64,000 nt of DNA from positions 62,001-126,000 of the forward strand of contig CAVTND010000016.1 of assembly GCA_963735955.1 (NCBI GenBank), read 5' to 3'. Under the pieces are notes generated by a model, which was not told the DNA's origin, did not search any database, and was given only the letters and a program-made list of their open reading frames with translations. Source of the DNA: CAVTND01 sp963735955. Lineage in GTDB: Bacteria; Pseudomonadota; Gammaproteobacteria; Burkholderiales; Burkholderiaceae_F. Position 1 is the stretch's first letter. Each line of letters begins with the position of its first letter. The position numbers were made by a program, and so were the translations under genes. Of the stretch, positions 1-8,904 are shown one piece after another.

Positions 1-1
1 C

Positions 2-565
2 TTCGACTGGGAGCGTCTGAAAAAGTCCGGCTGGGAGCGCCTCGATCTGCCGGACGTCTATGCGCCGTTCGCAGAGGGAAATTTCCCGACCCCGTCCGGC
101 AAGTGCGAGTTTCTCAATCCGCGCCTCGCCGACCTGGGCATCGATCCCCTGCCTGCCTATGTTCCGCCGAACGAAGGAGCGGATTCCGCACTTGCAGCAC
201 GTTATCCGCTGGCGATCATTTCGCCGCCGGCAAGAAACTTCCTGAACTCGACCTTTGTCAATGTGACGAGCCTGCGCTCGCACGACGGCGAGCCTGCGCT
301 CGAGATCCATCCTGCCGATGCGGCTAAGCGCGGGATTGTTGACGGGAGCCGGGTACGCGTGTTCAACGACCGGGGAGCTTTCGAGCTCGTGGCACGAGTG
401 ACAGATCGGGCGCGCCACGGCTGCGTTGTTGCGCTCTCGATCTGGTGGAAGAAACTCGCGCGCGACGGCAAGAACGCCAATGAGGTAACCAGCCAGGCCT
501 TGACCGACATCGGCCGCGCGCCGACCTTCTACGACTGCCTGGTCGAAGTGACACCCGCCGGGTGA
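2..565 (+). CDS. Molybdopterin oxidoreductase, C-terminal part (truncated by window edge)
   Basis: The reading frame is open from base 2, and about 187 residues are visible. They correspond to the end of a large molybdenum enzyme of the DMSO-reductase superfamily, including the molybdopterin-dinucleotide-binding domain. Landmarks are FPTPSGKCEF, the NVTSLRSHDGEP stretch followed by EIHPADA, and the terminal region DGKNANEVTSQALTDIGRA. The catalytic N-terminal part, any Fe-S motif and any Tat signal lie outside the window, so substrate and cellular location cannot be told. A PaaK-like gene follows after about 100 bases on the same strand. The family call is firm; the reaction is unknown. Confidence 0.88.
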   Translation, partial: FDWERLKKSGWERLDLPDVYAPFAEGNFPTPSGKCEFLNPRLADLGIDPLPAYVPPNEGADSALAARYPLAIISPPARNFLNSTFVNVTSLRSHDGEPALEIHPADAAKRGIVDGSRVRVFNDRGAFELVARVTDRARHGCVVALSIWWKKLARDGKNANEVTSQALTDIGRAPTFYDCLVEVTPAG

Positions 566-665
566 CGGAAACTCGGTATTGGCTTGCGAATTGTCACGAT
601 GACGCCGGCGGGCGGGATGACAATGGTCCCACTTGAGTTGCGCTTGCAACTCTGCCGCATCGGCC

Positions 666-2096
666 ATGTTTCGAAGTTCGGCTTCTCTGTTCAATTTCCC
701 GCTGTCGGCACCTTTTGATTCGGTCCGCTGGGCCGAAGCTGCGTTCGACGTCTGGCAGGGCTCGCAGCTGGATCGCGCCGAGATCGAGGCGCTGGCCAGG
801 CGCCGACTCGCGGCCTTGATTGAATACGTACGCGAGGCCTCGCCGTTCTACGCCCACCTGTATCGAAAGCTGCCGGTCGCGCCGCGACTGACTGACCTGC
901 CACCGGTCAGAAAGCGCGAACTGATGAACCAGTTCGACCGGGTCGCAACACGGCCGGAGCTGACGCACCGCGTTGTCGATGATTTCGTTTCTGATGGCGA
1001 GCGACTGGGCTCGCTGCTGTTTGGACGCTATTCGGTATGGACCAGCTCGGGCACGACGGGCGAGCCCGGAGTCTTCGTCCAGGATGCCGGCGCGCTCGCA
1101 GTTTATGACGCTCTCGAGGCGCAACGATTTCGCGGACTGCGTTCATCGGCGGATCTGGCGCGCCAGTTGATCGAGGGTGACCGTTACGCGCTGGTCGCGG
1201 CCACTGGCGGCCATTTTGCCGGGGTCGCCACGGTCGAACGGATGCGTCGCGCGCTGCCCTGGCTGGGTTCCGTGTTGCGCAGCTTCTCGCTGCTGCAACC
1301 GATCGAGCAGCTGGTCGCACAGTTACAGGAATACCGGCCCACGTTGCTCGCAACCTATCCGACCGCCGCGGACATGCTGGCGGATGAACAGCAGTCAGGC
1401 CGCCTGCGGCTTCGACTACGCGAGATCTGGACCGGCGGGGAATATCTGTCCGAGGCCACGCGTAGGCGACTGCAACGCGTGTTCGGTTGCCCGGTGCGCA
1501 GCGCCTATGGTGCCTCCGAATTCATGGCGATGGCCTGGGAGTGTCCACACCAGCAACTGCACTTGAACAGCGACTGGGTCCTGCTGGAGCCGATCGATCG
1601 GTACGACCGGCCGCTTGGTCCGGGCGTGCGCTCGCATTCGGTCCTGCTGACCAATCTGGCAAACCGGGTCCAGCCGCTGCTGCGCTACGACCTCGGCGAC
1701 TCGGTGACCATCTCGGACGAACGCTGCACATGTGGCAGCGAGTTTCCGGTGATCTTCGTCGAAGGCCGCCACGATGACGCGCTGGTGCTTCCGCTGCAGC
1801 GCGGCGGTTGCGCCACCGTGGTTCCACTAGCCCTTGCTACCGCACTGGAAGAGGGGGCGCAGGTGCACGACTTCCAGGTCGTGCAACGTGCGCCTGGCGT
1901 TCTGTCGATCCGGCTTGGCCCGGCGGAGCATGCCCCGGCCAGGTCGGTACGGCGCAGCCTGGCCGCGTACTTCCAGACGCTCGGTGTTGCTGATCTGAGA
2001 GTCGAGTTTCCGCCGGGGGCACCGCGGCGTGATGCGCGCAGTGGCAAGCTGCGCCGCGTCATTTGCCGTGTGCCCGCAACGCCGCGCCCGCGTTGA
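666..2096 (+). CDS. Phenylacetate-CoA ligase-like (PaaK/F390 synthetase-related) adenylating enzyme
   Basis: A protein of about 476 residues of the AMP-forming adenylate superfamily, PaaK branch. The ATP/AMP loop is seen as SSGTTGEPG. A later conserved block reads YGASEFMAMAWEC, followed by LLRYDLGDSV and a CTCGSEFPVI segment of the kind that binds zinc in PaaK-like proteins. The frame is open from a TTG at 633, but the ATG at 666 gives the more usual N-terminus. Such stand-alone enzymes activate a carboxylic acid as its adenylate or CoA thioester. The substrate is not evident, and no phenylacetate-degradation genes are nearby. The 3' end overlaps the open frame, but not the likely start, of the next gene. 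Confidence 0.82.
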   Translation: MFRSSASLFNFPLSAPFDSVRWAEAAFDVWQGSQLDRAEIEALARRRLAALIEYVREASPFYAHLYRKLPVAPRLTDLPPVRKRELMNQFDRVATRPELTHRVVDDFVSDGERLGSLLFGRYSVWTSSGTTGEPGVFVQDAGALAVYDALEAQRFRGLRSSADLARQLIEGDRYALVAATGGHFAGVATVERMRRALPWLGSVLRSFSLLQPIEQLVAQLQEYRPTLLATYPTAADMLADEQQSGRLRLRLREIWTGGEYLSEATRRRLQRVFGCPVRSAYGASEFMAMAWECPHQQLHLNSDWVLLEPIDRYDRPLGPGVRSHSVLLTNLANRVQPLLRYDLGDSVTISDERCTCGSEFPVIFVEGRHDDALVLPLQRGGCATVVPLALATALEEGAQVHDFQVVQRAPGVLSIRLGPAEHAPARSVRRSLAAYFQTLGVADLRVEFPPGAPRRDARSGKLRRVICRVPATPRPR

Positions 2097-2131
2097 AGCG
2101 GGAACACCGGCGCTTGGGCACAATAGTGCCG

Positions 2132-3247
2132 ATGCGCAATCTGACTCCACGGGCAAAGACGAAGCGCCGCCACTGGATGCTCGCCGCCGCAGCCGCCGTG
2201 GCGGCGGCGCTGGCGGCCGGTTGCTCAACTCTGGGTTATTACGCGCAGTCGGTGCAGGGACAATGGGCGGTACTCGAGGCGGCGCGCCCGATTCCCGAGG
2301 TGGTCGCCGATCCCGCCACCTCGGCGGTGTTGAAGCAAAGACTCGAGCGGGCCCAGAAAATCCGGAGCTTTGCATCGAACGAACTGGCGCTGCCGGAAAA
2401 CGCGAGCTACACGACTTACGCCGACCTCGGACGGCCGTATGTGCTATGGAATGTGTTCGCGACGCCGGAACTGTCGCTTCAGCTGAAGCAATGGTGTTAT
2501 CCGATCGTTGGTTGTGCCGGCTATCGCGGTTACTTCAATCGGGCCGATGCGGATGCCGCAGCCGAGGAATTGCGCGCTCAAGGCCTGGACGTCAGCGTCA
2601 GCGGCGTTCCTGCCTATTCCACCTTGGGCTGGTTCGCCGATCCGCTGCTCAATACCTTCATCGGCGGAACGGAGGGCCAGGTCGCGGGCCTGGTCTTTCA
2701 TGAACTGTCACACCAGGTCGTGTTCGTTGGCGGCGACACGACTTTCAACGAATCATTCGCAACCGCAGTCGAACGCGAAGGCGTGCGGCGCTGGCTGGCT
2801 GCCCACGGCGACGACAGCACGCGGCGCGGCTATGCCGAGTTCGCGCAGCGACGGAGCGAGTTTCTCGACCTCTTGCTCAGGTACCGTCGACTGCTCGCTG
2901 CAAATTACGCGAGCAGCGAGTCGGTGGACACCAAGCGCACGCGCAAGCGCGAACTGCTGGCCGCGCTCAAGGCCGATTACCTTCAACTCAAGGTGCAGTG
3001 GGGCGGATTCGCCGGCTATGACCGCTACTTCGCGCAGGATCTGGGGAATGCCCAGCTCGCCGCAGTCGGCGCCTATAACGACCTGGTCCCGGCTTTCGAT
3101 GTGCTGATCGCTCAATCGGGTGGGCAGATGGCCGTGTTCTACGACGAGGTTCGACGGATCGCGGCTCTGCCGAAAGGTGAGCGGGAACAGATGCTCAAGG
3201 GCAAGGCAGCTTCGGCACGAGCGGCAGGAGTGGAGCAGGGGCTATGA
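2132..3247 (+). CDS. Predicted lipoprotein aminopeptidase (PF10023-type, HExxH metallopeptidase)
   Basis: About 371 residues from the ATG at 2132. The frame is open from 2063, but that part reads like non-coding sequence and would push the signal peptide inward. The N-terminus is basic, followed by an alanine-rich membrane segment and a lipobox ending in AAGC, so an outer-membrane lipoprotein is expected. The metallopeptidase signature is FHELSHQ, followed about 15 residues later by NESFATAVE, which fits a third zinc-ligand glutamate. This matches the putative zinc aminopeptidase family found in proteobacteria. The natural substrate is unknown. Confidence 0.82.
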   Translation: MRNLTPRAKTKRRHWMLAAAAAVAAALAAGCSTLGYYAQSVQGQWAVLEAARPIPEVVADPATSAVLKQRLERAQKIRSFASNELALPENASYTTYADLGRPYVLWNVFATPELSLQLKQWCYPIVGCAGYRGYFNRADADAAAEELRAQGLDVSVSGVPAYSTLGWFADPLLNTFIGGTEGQVAGLVFHELSHQVVFVGGDTTFNESFATAVEREGVRRWLAAHGDDSTRRGYAEFAQRRSEFLDLLLRYRRLLAANYASSESVDTKRTRKRELLAALKADYLQLKVQWGGFAGYDRYFAQDLGNAQLAAVGAYNDLVPAFDVLIAQSGGQMAVFYDEVRRIAALPKGEREQMLKGKAASARAAGVEQGL

Positions 3248-3307
3248 TGGATTGAACGTCGCGCACGACGACGTATCAACAGCGCAGCGCAAGCAAGGAG
3301 ACAGCAC

Positions 3308-4990
3308 ATGGATCGATTCTGGTTGAAAAGCTACCCTGCGGGCGTGCCGGCGGATATCGACGTCAACCAGTACAAGTCGCTGGTCCAGCTGATCGACGAA
3401 TCCATGCGCAAGCACAGCGCGAAGCCCGCATACAGTTTCATGGGCGAGGTCATGAGCTACCGGCAGTTCGACGAGGTGTCGGCCGCGGTCGGCGCCTGGC
3501 TGCAGAGCCGGGGCCTGGGCAAGGGCAAGCGGGTCGCCATCATGATGCCGAACGTCATGCAGTACCCGATCGCACTGGCGGGCGCCTTGCGCGCCGGCTG
3601 CACCGTCGTCAATGTCAATCCGCTGTACACGCCGCGCGAGCTCGAGCACCAGTTGAAGGATTCCGGGGCCGAAGCGATTTTTATCCTCGAGAATTTCGCA
3701 TCAACGCTGCAGCAGGTGGTCGGCAAGGTGCCGACCCGGACCGTGGTGGTCTGCGCAATGGGTGACACGCTCGGTTTCCCGCGCAAGCTCCTGGTCAACT
3801 TCGTCGTGCGCCATGTCAAGAAGATGGTGCCCGAGTTTTCGCTGCCGAATGCGGTTCGCTGGGACGAGGTAGTCAGTGCCGGCAGCAAGCTCGGCCTGAA
3901 GCCGGCCGACGTCGGCCACGATGACGTCGCCTTTCTCCAGTACACCGGCGGCACGACCGGCGTCAGCAAGGGGGCCACGCTGACTCACCGCAACATCATT
4001 GCCAACATGCTGCAGGCCGAGGCCTGGTACCAGCCTTCGCTCGTCAAGCTGAAGCCGGGCGAAGATCCGGTCACGGTCACGGCGCTGCCGCTGTATCACA
4101 TCTTTGCGTTGACGGTCTGCGCGATGATGTCCTTGCGGATCGGAGGCAGTTGCCTGCTGATCGCAAACCCGCGCGACCTGCCCGGCTTCGTCAAGGAATT
4201 GCAGCGGGGGCCGTTTCATGTTTTCCCGGGCGTCAACACGCTGTTCAATGGCCTGCTGAACAACGAGGAGTTTCGCAAGCTGGACTTCTCGCGCCTGATT
4301 TCCGCCCCGGGCGGCGGAATGGCGGTGCAGCAGGCCGTCGCCGATCGCTGGATGAAACTGACCGGCTGCCCGATCGCGGAAGGCTACGGATTGTCGGAAA
4401 CATCGCCGATCGCAACTGCGAGCCGGGGCGATACGACGGGCTTCACGGGCAACATCGGCCTGCCGGTGTCGTCGACCGAGATTGCAATCCTCGACGATGA
4501 CGGCCGCCAGTTGCCGGTCGGTAAGGTCGGCGAAATCGCGATCCGCGGCCCGCAGGTCATGGCGGGTTACTGGCAACGCCCGGACGAAACAGCGAAGGTC
4601 ATGACCGCCGACGGATTCTTTCGCACCGGCGATATCGGCGTGATGGACGAATCGGGCTACAGCAAGATTGTCGATCGGAAGAAGGACATGATCCTGGTGT
4701 CCGGTTTCAATGTCTACCCAAACGAGATTGAAGGTGTGGTCGCAATGCATCCGGGGGTGCTCGAGTGTGCGGCCATCGGCGTGCCCGACACCAACTCGGG
4801 AGAAGCGGTGAAACTCTTTGTCGTGAAGAAGGACCCCGCTCTGACCGAGAAAGCCTTGCAGGACTATTGCAAGGAACAGTTGACGGGCTACAAGAAGCCC
4901 AAGTACATCGAGTTTCGAACCGACCTGCCGAAGTCAAACGTCGGCAAGATCCTGCGGCGCGAACTGCGCGACGACAAGAAGGCTGCCTGA
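3308..4990 (+). CDS. fadD: Long-chain-fatty-acid--CoA ligase FadD
   Basis: 560 residues, the usual FadD length. It activates long-chain fatty acids to acyl-CoA at the inner membrane for beta-oxidation or lipid remodelling. The P-loop is QYTGGTTGVSKGATLTH. Further on are EGYGLSETSP, the FACS-type segment DGFFRTGDIG, and the catalytic-lysine end LPKSNVGKILRREL. The start is supported by an AAGGAG ribosome binding site eight bases upstream. No other fad genes are adjacent, so it is probably transcribed singly. Confidence 0.95.
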   Translation: MDRFWLKSYPAGVPADIDVNQYKSLVQLIDESMRKHSAKPAYSFMGEVMSYRQFDEVSAAVGAWLQSRGLGKGKRVAIMMPNVMQYPIALAGALRAGCTVVNVNPLYTPRELEHQLKDSGAEAIFILENFASTLQQVVGKVPTRTVVVCAMGDTLGFPRKLLVNFVVRHVKKMVPEFSLPNAVRWDEVVSAGSKLGLKPADVGHDDVAFLQYTGGTTGVSKGATLTHRNIIANMLQAEAWYQPSLVKLKPGEDPVTVTALPLYHIFALTVCAMMSLRIGGSCLLIANPRDLPGFVKELQRGPFHVFPGVNTLFNGLLNNEEFRKLDFSRLISAPGGGMAVQQAVADRWMKLTGCPIAEGYGLSETSPIATASRGDTTGFTGNIGLPVSSTEIAILDDDGRQLPVGKVGEIAIRGPQVMAGYWQRPDETAKVMTADGFFRTGDIGVMDESGYSKIVDRKKDMILVSGFNVYPNEIEGVVAMHPGVLECAAIGVPDTNSGEAVKLFVVKKDPALTEKALQDYCKEQLTGYKKPKYIEFRTDLPKSNVGKILRRELRDDKKAA

Positions 4991-5057
4991 AGCTGAGGGT
5001 GCACCTGAGTGCACCGGGGGCGCGAGCAGTGCGATTCCCTCATGACGGAGATCGGCA

Positions 5058-5474
5058 ATGAAGCGCCCTGACAACAAACCTCGCGGACCGCAAAGCGGCA
5101 CCCGTACCGGACCGCGCGCGCGGGCAGCGCAGGACCGTTTCTTCGGCGACCCCTACCAGCGTGCTGATCGGCCAGGTCGACCGTTGGGTCCGCGCCCGGA
5201 TTCAGGTCCGCGCCCGGCGCGCCTGCGCGCGCCCGGAGGTGACGGCATCCGGCTCGATCCGGATGTCGCACGCGTCTTTCGCACTGCGGAATCGGTCAAC
5301 GAAGCGTTGCGACTGGTGATGCGGCTGGCCAAAGTTGCCGGCGGCGCGCCGCGGCCGGCGGGTCGACCAACCGGTCCGCGGGATCGGGCGCCGGCAGGCG
5401 GTCCGCCGCGCTACAGCCGGGACGATCGGAGTAGTCCAGCCGCGCGCCCGCCCCGCTTTACGGAAGAAAGCTAG
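5058..5474 (+). CDS. Hypothetical Arg/Pro/Gly-rich protein with one conserved helix
   Basis: 138 residues, not recognised. The ends are low-complexity and rich in arginine, proline and glycine, so probably disordered and strongly basic. In the middle (about residues 66-97) is an ordered-looking block, LDPDVARVFRTAESVNEAL followed by RLVMRLAKV, predicted as an amphipathic helix. The protein is likely cytoplasmic and may bind nucleic acid, judging by composition only. A GGAG motif seven bases before the ATG supports the start. It follows fadD by 67 bases and could share its transcript. Confidence 0.6.
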   Translation: MKRPDNKPRGPQSGTRTGPRARAAQDRFFGDPYQRADRPGRPLGPRPDSGPRPARLRAPGGDGIRLDPDVARVFRTAESVNEALRLVMRLAKVAGGAPRPAGRPTGPRDRAPAGGPPRYSRDDRSSPAARPPRFTEES

Positions 5475-5653
5475 CCGGGGAGGAAGTCGGCGAGTCAATG
5501 CGGCGGTTTCGCAACGTCGCCGCCGCGACATCCGAAAGCGTCATGGAATTGTCCCGGAATCCCGCGCAAACTCTCCTCATGGTCGGGTTTCGATTGACCT
5601 AAGGTCGGAAGCGTCAGCGGGCCAGTTGAGGCCTGCTTTGCGGGAGTGCTTCG

Positions 5654-6244
5654 ATGACTACGCTGCGAAATCTCTCGGTGGTGCTGTGCCTGGCGGGCTG
5701 CGTTGGCAACGCCTCGGCTCAGGGTGGAACCGGCTTGCGTGACGAGCCATCAGCGTTCGGCCTACGCAGCGGACTCGACACACGTTCACTGGCGAAGCCT
5801 TCGACCGACGGGACCAGCCTGGGCCTGGCTTCGTCGGGTCTGGTACTGGCCGACTGGCACCCGCTTGCGAGCGGATTTCGAGTCACTGGGGGCTTTGCCT
5901 ACAACAACCCGCAACTTGATGCCTTCAATAGTGCGGCACGGGCTGGCGCCGGCATTTACGACACGCCGACCGCGGGGACCAGCAGCGTACGCAGCCTGAC
6001 GGCACGTTCAAATCCCTATTTGGGCTTGGGTTGGGGTATCGCTCCAACGCCGCGCAGCGGCATGTACTTCAGTGCCGATGTTGGCGTCATGTATCAGCGG
6101 TCCGGCGGTGGCGCGTGTTCGACCGCCTTGCCGCCGACACTGTGTGCGCAATTGCAGAACGACGTGCGGCTGGACGAAGAACAGCGCCAGAGCGACACGC
6201 GCCTGGCGCCCGTGCTTACTCTTGGCGTGGGGCTGCGCTTCTAA
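5654..6244 (+). CDS. Putative outer-membrane beta-barrel protein
   Basis: 196 residues with an N-terminal signal peptide, cleaved probably after NASAQ (about residue 23). The mature part has alternating aromatic and hydrophobic strands such as FRVTGGFAYNNPQL and NPYLGLGWGIAP, and ends in LGVGLRF. A C-terminal phenylalanine after alternating hydrophobics is the classic BAM recognition signal of outer-membrane barrels. Size and pattern recall the OmpW/OprG-like eight-stranded barrels, but I cannot assign a family. A GGGAG ribosome binding site precedes the ATG. Confidence 0.65.
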   Translation: MTTLRNLSVVLCLAGCVGNASAQGGTGLRDEPSAFGLRSGLDTRSLAKPSTDGTSLGLASSGLVLADWHPLASGFRVTGGFAYNNPQLDAFNSAARAGAGIYDTPTAGTSSVRSLTARSNPYLGLGWGIAPTPRSGMYFSADVGVMYQRSGGGACSTALPPTLCAQLQNDVRLDEEQRQSDTRLAPVLTLGVGLRF

Positions 6245-6276
6245 TCGTTCTTGACCGTTTGGGTCCGGCCCGGGTT

Positions 6277-6573
6277 TCAGATCGGCGCGCGGTCTGCCAG
6301 CGGGGGCACGAACTCGACGCGCGAGACACACAAGGCGCGTCGCAGGCACAGGTAAATGGCCGAGGGGTCGAGCCGTTGACCCGCCTTGGCGCGCAGCCGT
6401 ACATCCATCGCGTCGGCGCGAGCTCGAACGGACATCGATTCAAGTTTCGAACGATCGACCGCCGCAGCTGCGTCTTCGCGACCGAGTACTTCCAGAACAG
6501 TCTGCTGACGGCCGCCGAGCCTCGTTAGCTGGATCTGGACCTCGTTGTCTCGTTCCCTTACGCGCATCTGCAT
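6277..6573 (-). CDS. Hypothetical protein
   Basis: 98 residues on the minus strand, not recognised. The start is supported by GGAG seven bases before the ATG. The N-terminal half, MQMRVRERDNEVQIQLTRLG, alternates charged and hydrophobic residues as short beta strands would. The end (VEFVPPLADRAPI) is proline-rich. There are no cysteines of note apart from CLRRALC, and no signal peptide or membrane segment. The gene is convergent with the upstream barrel gene and its stop lies 33 bases from it. It could be spurious. Confidence 0.4.
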   Translation of the reverse strand: MQMRVRERDNEVQIQLTRLGGRQQTVLEVLGREDAAAAVDRSKLESMSVRARADAMDVRLRAKAGQRLDPSAIYLCLRRALCVSRVEFVPPLADRAPI

Positions 6574-6823
6574 TTTGCGTCTCCGGCGGCTTCGTTCGTT
6601 AGTCTCGTCGTCGATATTTTCCGTCTGCGATTGTCATCAGCTTTCGTGACATTTTCATTGTTGTGCCGGAAGGGCAATCCGCCATATGGCGGAACACGCG
6701 GGCAGCGTGCCGACTATTCGACAAGCGGTAGAAATCGACCGCAAAAACGTCGACAAGCGGCCACAATCGACTGCTGAGGTTTCGCCAAGCGCTTGAACTC
6801 GCCGGCTGAAACGGCCGACTTCC
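6574..6823. promoter_or_regulatory. Intergenic region with a palindrome and a 32-bp-spaced direct repeat
   Basis: A non-coding stretch of 250 bases. It contains a perfect 16-bp palindrome, TCCGCCATATGGCGGA, at 6678-6693. It also holds two copies of TCGACAAGCGG at 6718-6728 and 6750-6760. Each is followed by AATCGAC (6733-6739 and 6765-6771), so the whole composite motif repeats with a 32-bp period. That is close to three helical turns and looks like a paired operator. The flanking minus-strand gene at 6573 is the most likely target. Confidence 0.4.
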
Positions 6824-7097
6824 CTAGGGCCTGTTCACACTAACAACGGGAGTGCGAAAGATGGATGGCGGGAGGCAGTGCAAGGCGGCGCGAGCGCCGT
6901 TGGCTGATGCCAATCAGCGAGCGGCAACGCGGCAATGCGCCCGCCATCCGTCTTTCCCTTTGGGTTGGGCCGAAATGCGGCGTCTGCTTTGTCGGGACGG
7001 CTTGCGAAGGGGGCCACCCTTGGCTGCGCCGCCCTTCGCGCAGGCCACCGCATTGCGGCCCAACGCATCTCCCGTTGTTAGTGTGAACAGGCCCTAG
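6824..7097. mobile_element. MITE-like repeat, copy 1
   Basis: 274 bases bounded by perfect 29-bp terminal inverted repeats (6824-6852 and 7069-7097) that begin CTAGGGCCTGTTCACAC. The interior holds smaller palindromes, for example GATGGCGGG against CCCGCCATC. It has no credible gene. Copies 2 (22085-22365) and 3 (44521-44804) share the ends and most of the interior. Copies 1 and 3 are nearly identical except for about 10 extra bases in copy 3. The right end touches the stop codon of the YjdF-like gene. No target duplication is visible at this copy. Confidence 0.85.
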
Positions 7098-7724
7098 CTA
7101 ACGCGGCGGCAAGCTGCGCAGTTGACGATCGTGGAGGCGAGGCAGCGTCAGCAGCGCGGTGCAGGCGCCTATCAGCGCGAGAAACATGTCGGACTGCGTG
7201 TCCCAGGGGTCGCCCTGGGTGCCGAGAAAATCATCCGCGCCCTGTCCGAGGGCCAGCGCGGTCCACCACTCGAGGAGTTCGTACACCGCGCTGATCGCCA
7301 TCGGCACGCAGATGCACAGGAAGGCCAGCATGCGCGGGCCGCGCACATGGTGGCCGCGAATCAGGATCTCGCGCGCAATGATGGCCGGGACGAAACCCTG
7401 CATGAAGTGACCGAGCTTGTCGTAGGGATTGCGTGCGAGCCCCATCAGCTCCTGCACCCAGTGTCCGGCTGGAACCCTCGCATAGGTGTAGGCACCACCA
7501 ATGATCAGTACCAACGCATGCAGGAACAGGAGGACATAGAGCAGGGTCGTCAATGGATACCTTGCGCGAGTCGCCAGCAACAGCGGCAGTGCAATCAGTA
7601 CCGGCGCGACCTCCAGCAGCCAGGTTGCGCGATCGAAGGGTCTCCATCCCGATGCAATCAGGGCCAGCACCGTCATCGCCAGCAAGACGGCCGGCAGGGA
7701 AGACTTGCCGAAGGCGGCCGGCAT
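7098..7724 (-). CDS. YjdF-like (DUF2238) integral membrane protein
   Basis: 208 residues with about six hydrophobic helices. The family hallmarks are the conserved polar stretch YDKLGHFMQGFVPAI and, further on, AISAVYELLEWW and DPWDTQSDMFLALIGA. This matches the DUF2238/YjdF family of inner-membrane proteins of unknown function. The stop codon abuts the right end of MITE copy 1. Upstream, the nucleotidyltransferase gene ends 17 bases away, so the two are probably co-transcribed. Confidence 0.85.
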   Translation of the reverse strand: MPAAFGKSSLPAVLLAMTVLALIASGWRPFDRATWLLEVAPVLIALPLLLATRARYPLTTLLYVLLFLHALVLIIGGAYTYARVPAGHWVQELMGLARNPYDKLGHFMQGFVPAIIAREILIRGHHVRGPRMLAFLCICVPMAISAVYELLEWWTALALGQGADDFLGTQGDPWDTQSDMFLALIGACTALLTLPRLHDRQLRSLPPR

Positions 7725-7741
7725 GAGGATCGAAATCCCGC

Positions 7742-8506
7742 TCAGCTGCTTGCGGCGAGCAAGGCGCGCAGCTCACGACCCAAAGCGAGGTTGCGATTTT
7801 CCAGGTCGCGCGGCTCGGCCACAAAGGCGAACTCGGCGATGCACTTCTGTGACGCGACGCTCAGCTCCGACTCGATATAGCGCCACCCGAAGTCGAAACG
7901 ATCCGGTCGCTCGCGCATGCCAAGCAACTCGATCAGCGCGCGTATGAGCGCCTGATAGAAGCCGAACGCCTCGAGAGGGCGACCCCGGGCCAGTTCCTTT
8001 GCCACCAGGCGTTCATAGATTGGCACGGCACCGTGCAATTGAGCGAGCCGCTGCCCTCGACGTGCCCGGTGAGCGCGCTGGTCAAGCGGACGGGCCGCTA
8101 TGCGTTCGGTTCCACGATCGAAGTAAACGAGCGGCTCGCCGTGGCGGTCACGCTCCAGAAAGGGCGCGACCCCATCGATGTTGGCAACGACGCAGTCAAG
8201 CATGAAGAACTGCGGGGACCCGGCAAGCAGATACAGGCGCTGCGTCACCTCGCGGAAGGGCGGCGGATCGGCCCGCCATTCATGCTCGATTGCCGCGACC
8301 TTGAGCACCGATCGTTCGATCGCCTCGAAGATCTGATCTGCCACAGCCAGCGGCGCGACCACCACGAGATCGATGTCCGAATAGGCATCCAGTCGTCCGG
8401 TCGCCGCCGATCCGCCCTCGAAACAGGCGGTTACGTCCTTGAGTTCGGCAATTCCGGCAACGACAACAGAGGTGACGCGTCGCCGGAACTCCAGAGGATC
8501 GGTCAC
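7742..8506 (-). CDS. Nucleotidyltransferase-domain protein
   Basis: 254 residues, starting with GTG. The DNA polymerase-beta-like nucleotidyltransferase signature is clear: GGSAATGRLDAYSDIDL at residues 31-47, giving the GGS motif and the two metal-binding aspartates. The C-terminal half is helical, as in aminoglycoside/kanamycin nucleotidyltransferase relatives. There is no evidence that it acts on an antibiotic, and the substrate is unknown. The GTG start overlaps the stop of the preceding gene by four bases (GTGA), indicating translational coupling. Confidence 0.8.
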   Translation of the reverse strand: MTDPLEFRRRVTSVVVAGIAELKDVTACFEGGSAATGRLDAYSDIDLVVVAPLAVADQIFEAIERSVLKVAAIEHEWRADPPPFREVTQRLYLLAGSPQFFMLDCVVANIDGVAPFLERDRHGEPLVYFDRGTERIAARPLDQRAHRARRGQRLAQLHGAVPIYERLVAKELARGRPLEAFGFYQALIRALIELLGMRERPDRFDFGWRYIESELSVASQKCIAEFAFVAEPRDLENRNLALGRELRALLAASS

Positions 8507-8874
8507 GCCAGGCCGTCCTTGCGGAATCGTGCCAGGCCGGCGTCGGTCAGCTTGCCAAGCGCGGACAGATCGACAGCCCCGGGCGAGGTGAAGTTGAAAC
8601 AGGATTTTCCCTGCATGCAGCCGAGCAGGGAAGCAGGGACGTCGGCGAGCAATTCGGGATAGGCGTACACCGGCATCAGATGATAGGAAACGCAGGACTT
8701 GCTGATCTTTACCGCGCCGAAAAACATCGGCTTCTTGGTCGGCCCCAATCGGGCGGTATTGAGGTAGTAGTCGCCGGGCCTGTCATGGACCACCACGAGA
8801 CGTGCCGCGTGACGTGCCAGCAGCGGACGCAAGGCGGCAAAAACGGCTTCGAAATCGGGGTTGGCTTTGGGCAT
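8503..8874 (-). CDS. Conserved hypothetical protein
   Basis: About 123 residues from the ATG at 8874. The frame is open to 8904, but the extra residues look non-native. It includes LGPTKKPMFFGAVKI, then SYHLMPVYAYPEL and LLGCMQGKSCFNF, a pattern of a small cytoplasmic alpha/beta protein that I associate with conserved proteins of unknown function. There is no signal peptide. It lies between the Bug receptor gene (30 bases upstream) and the nucleotidyltransferase gene (overlapping), so probably belongs to a four-gene transcription unit. Confidence 0.65.
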   Translation of the reverse strand: MPKANPDFEAVFAALRPLLARHAARLVVVHDRPGDYYLNTARLGPTKKPMFFGAVKISKSCVSYHLMPVYAYPELLADVPASLLGCMQGKSCFNFTSPGAVDLSALGKLTDAGLARFRKDGLA

Positions 8875-8904
8875 GCCGAATCCTGTGCCTGGCAACGGCG
8901 ACAC

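Noticed and set aside
6852..7097. Small open frames (70-80 residues) inside MITE copies 1 and 3
   Set aside because: Similar peptides arise only because the DNA is repeated. Copy 2 does not keep them and they have no ribosome binding site.
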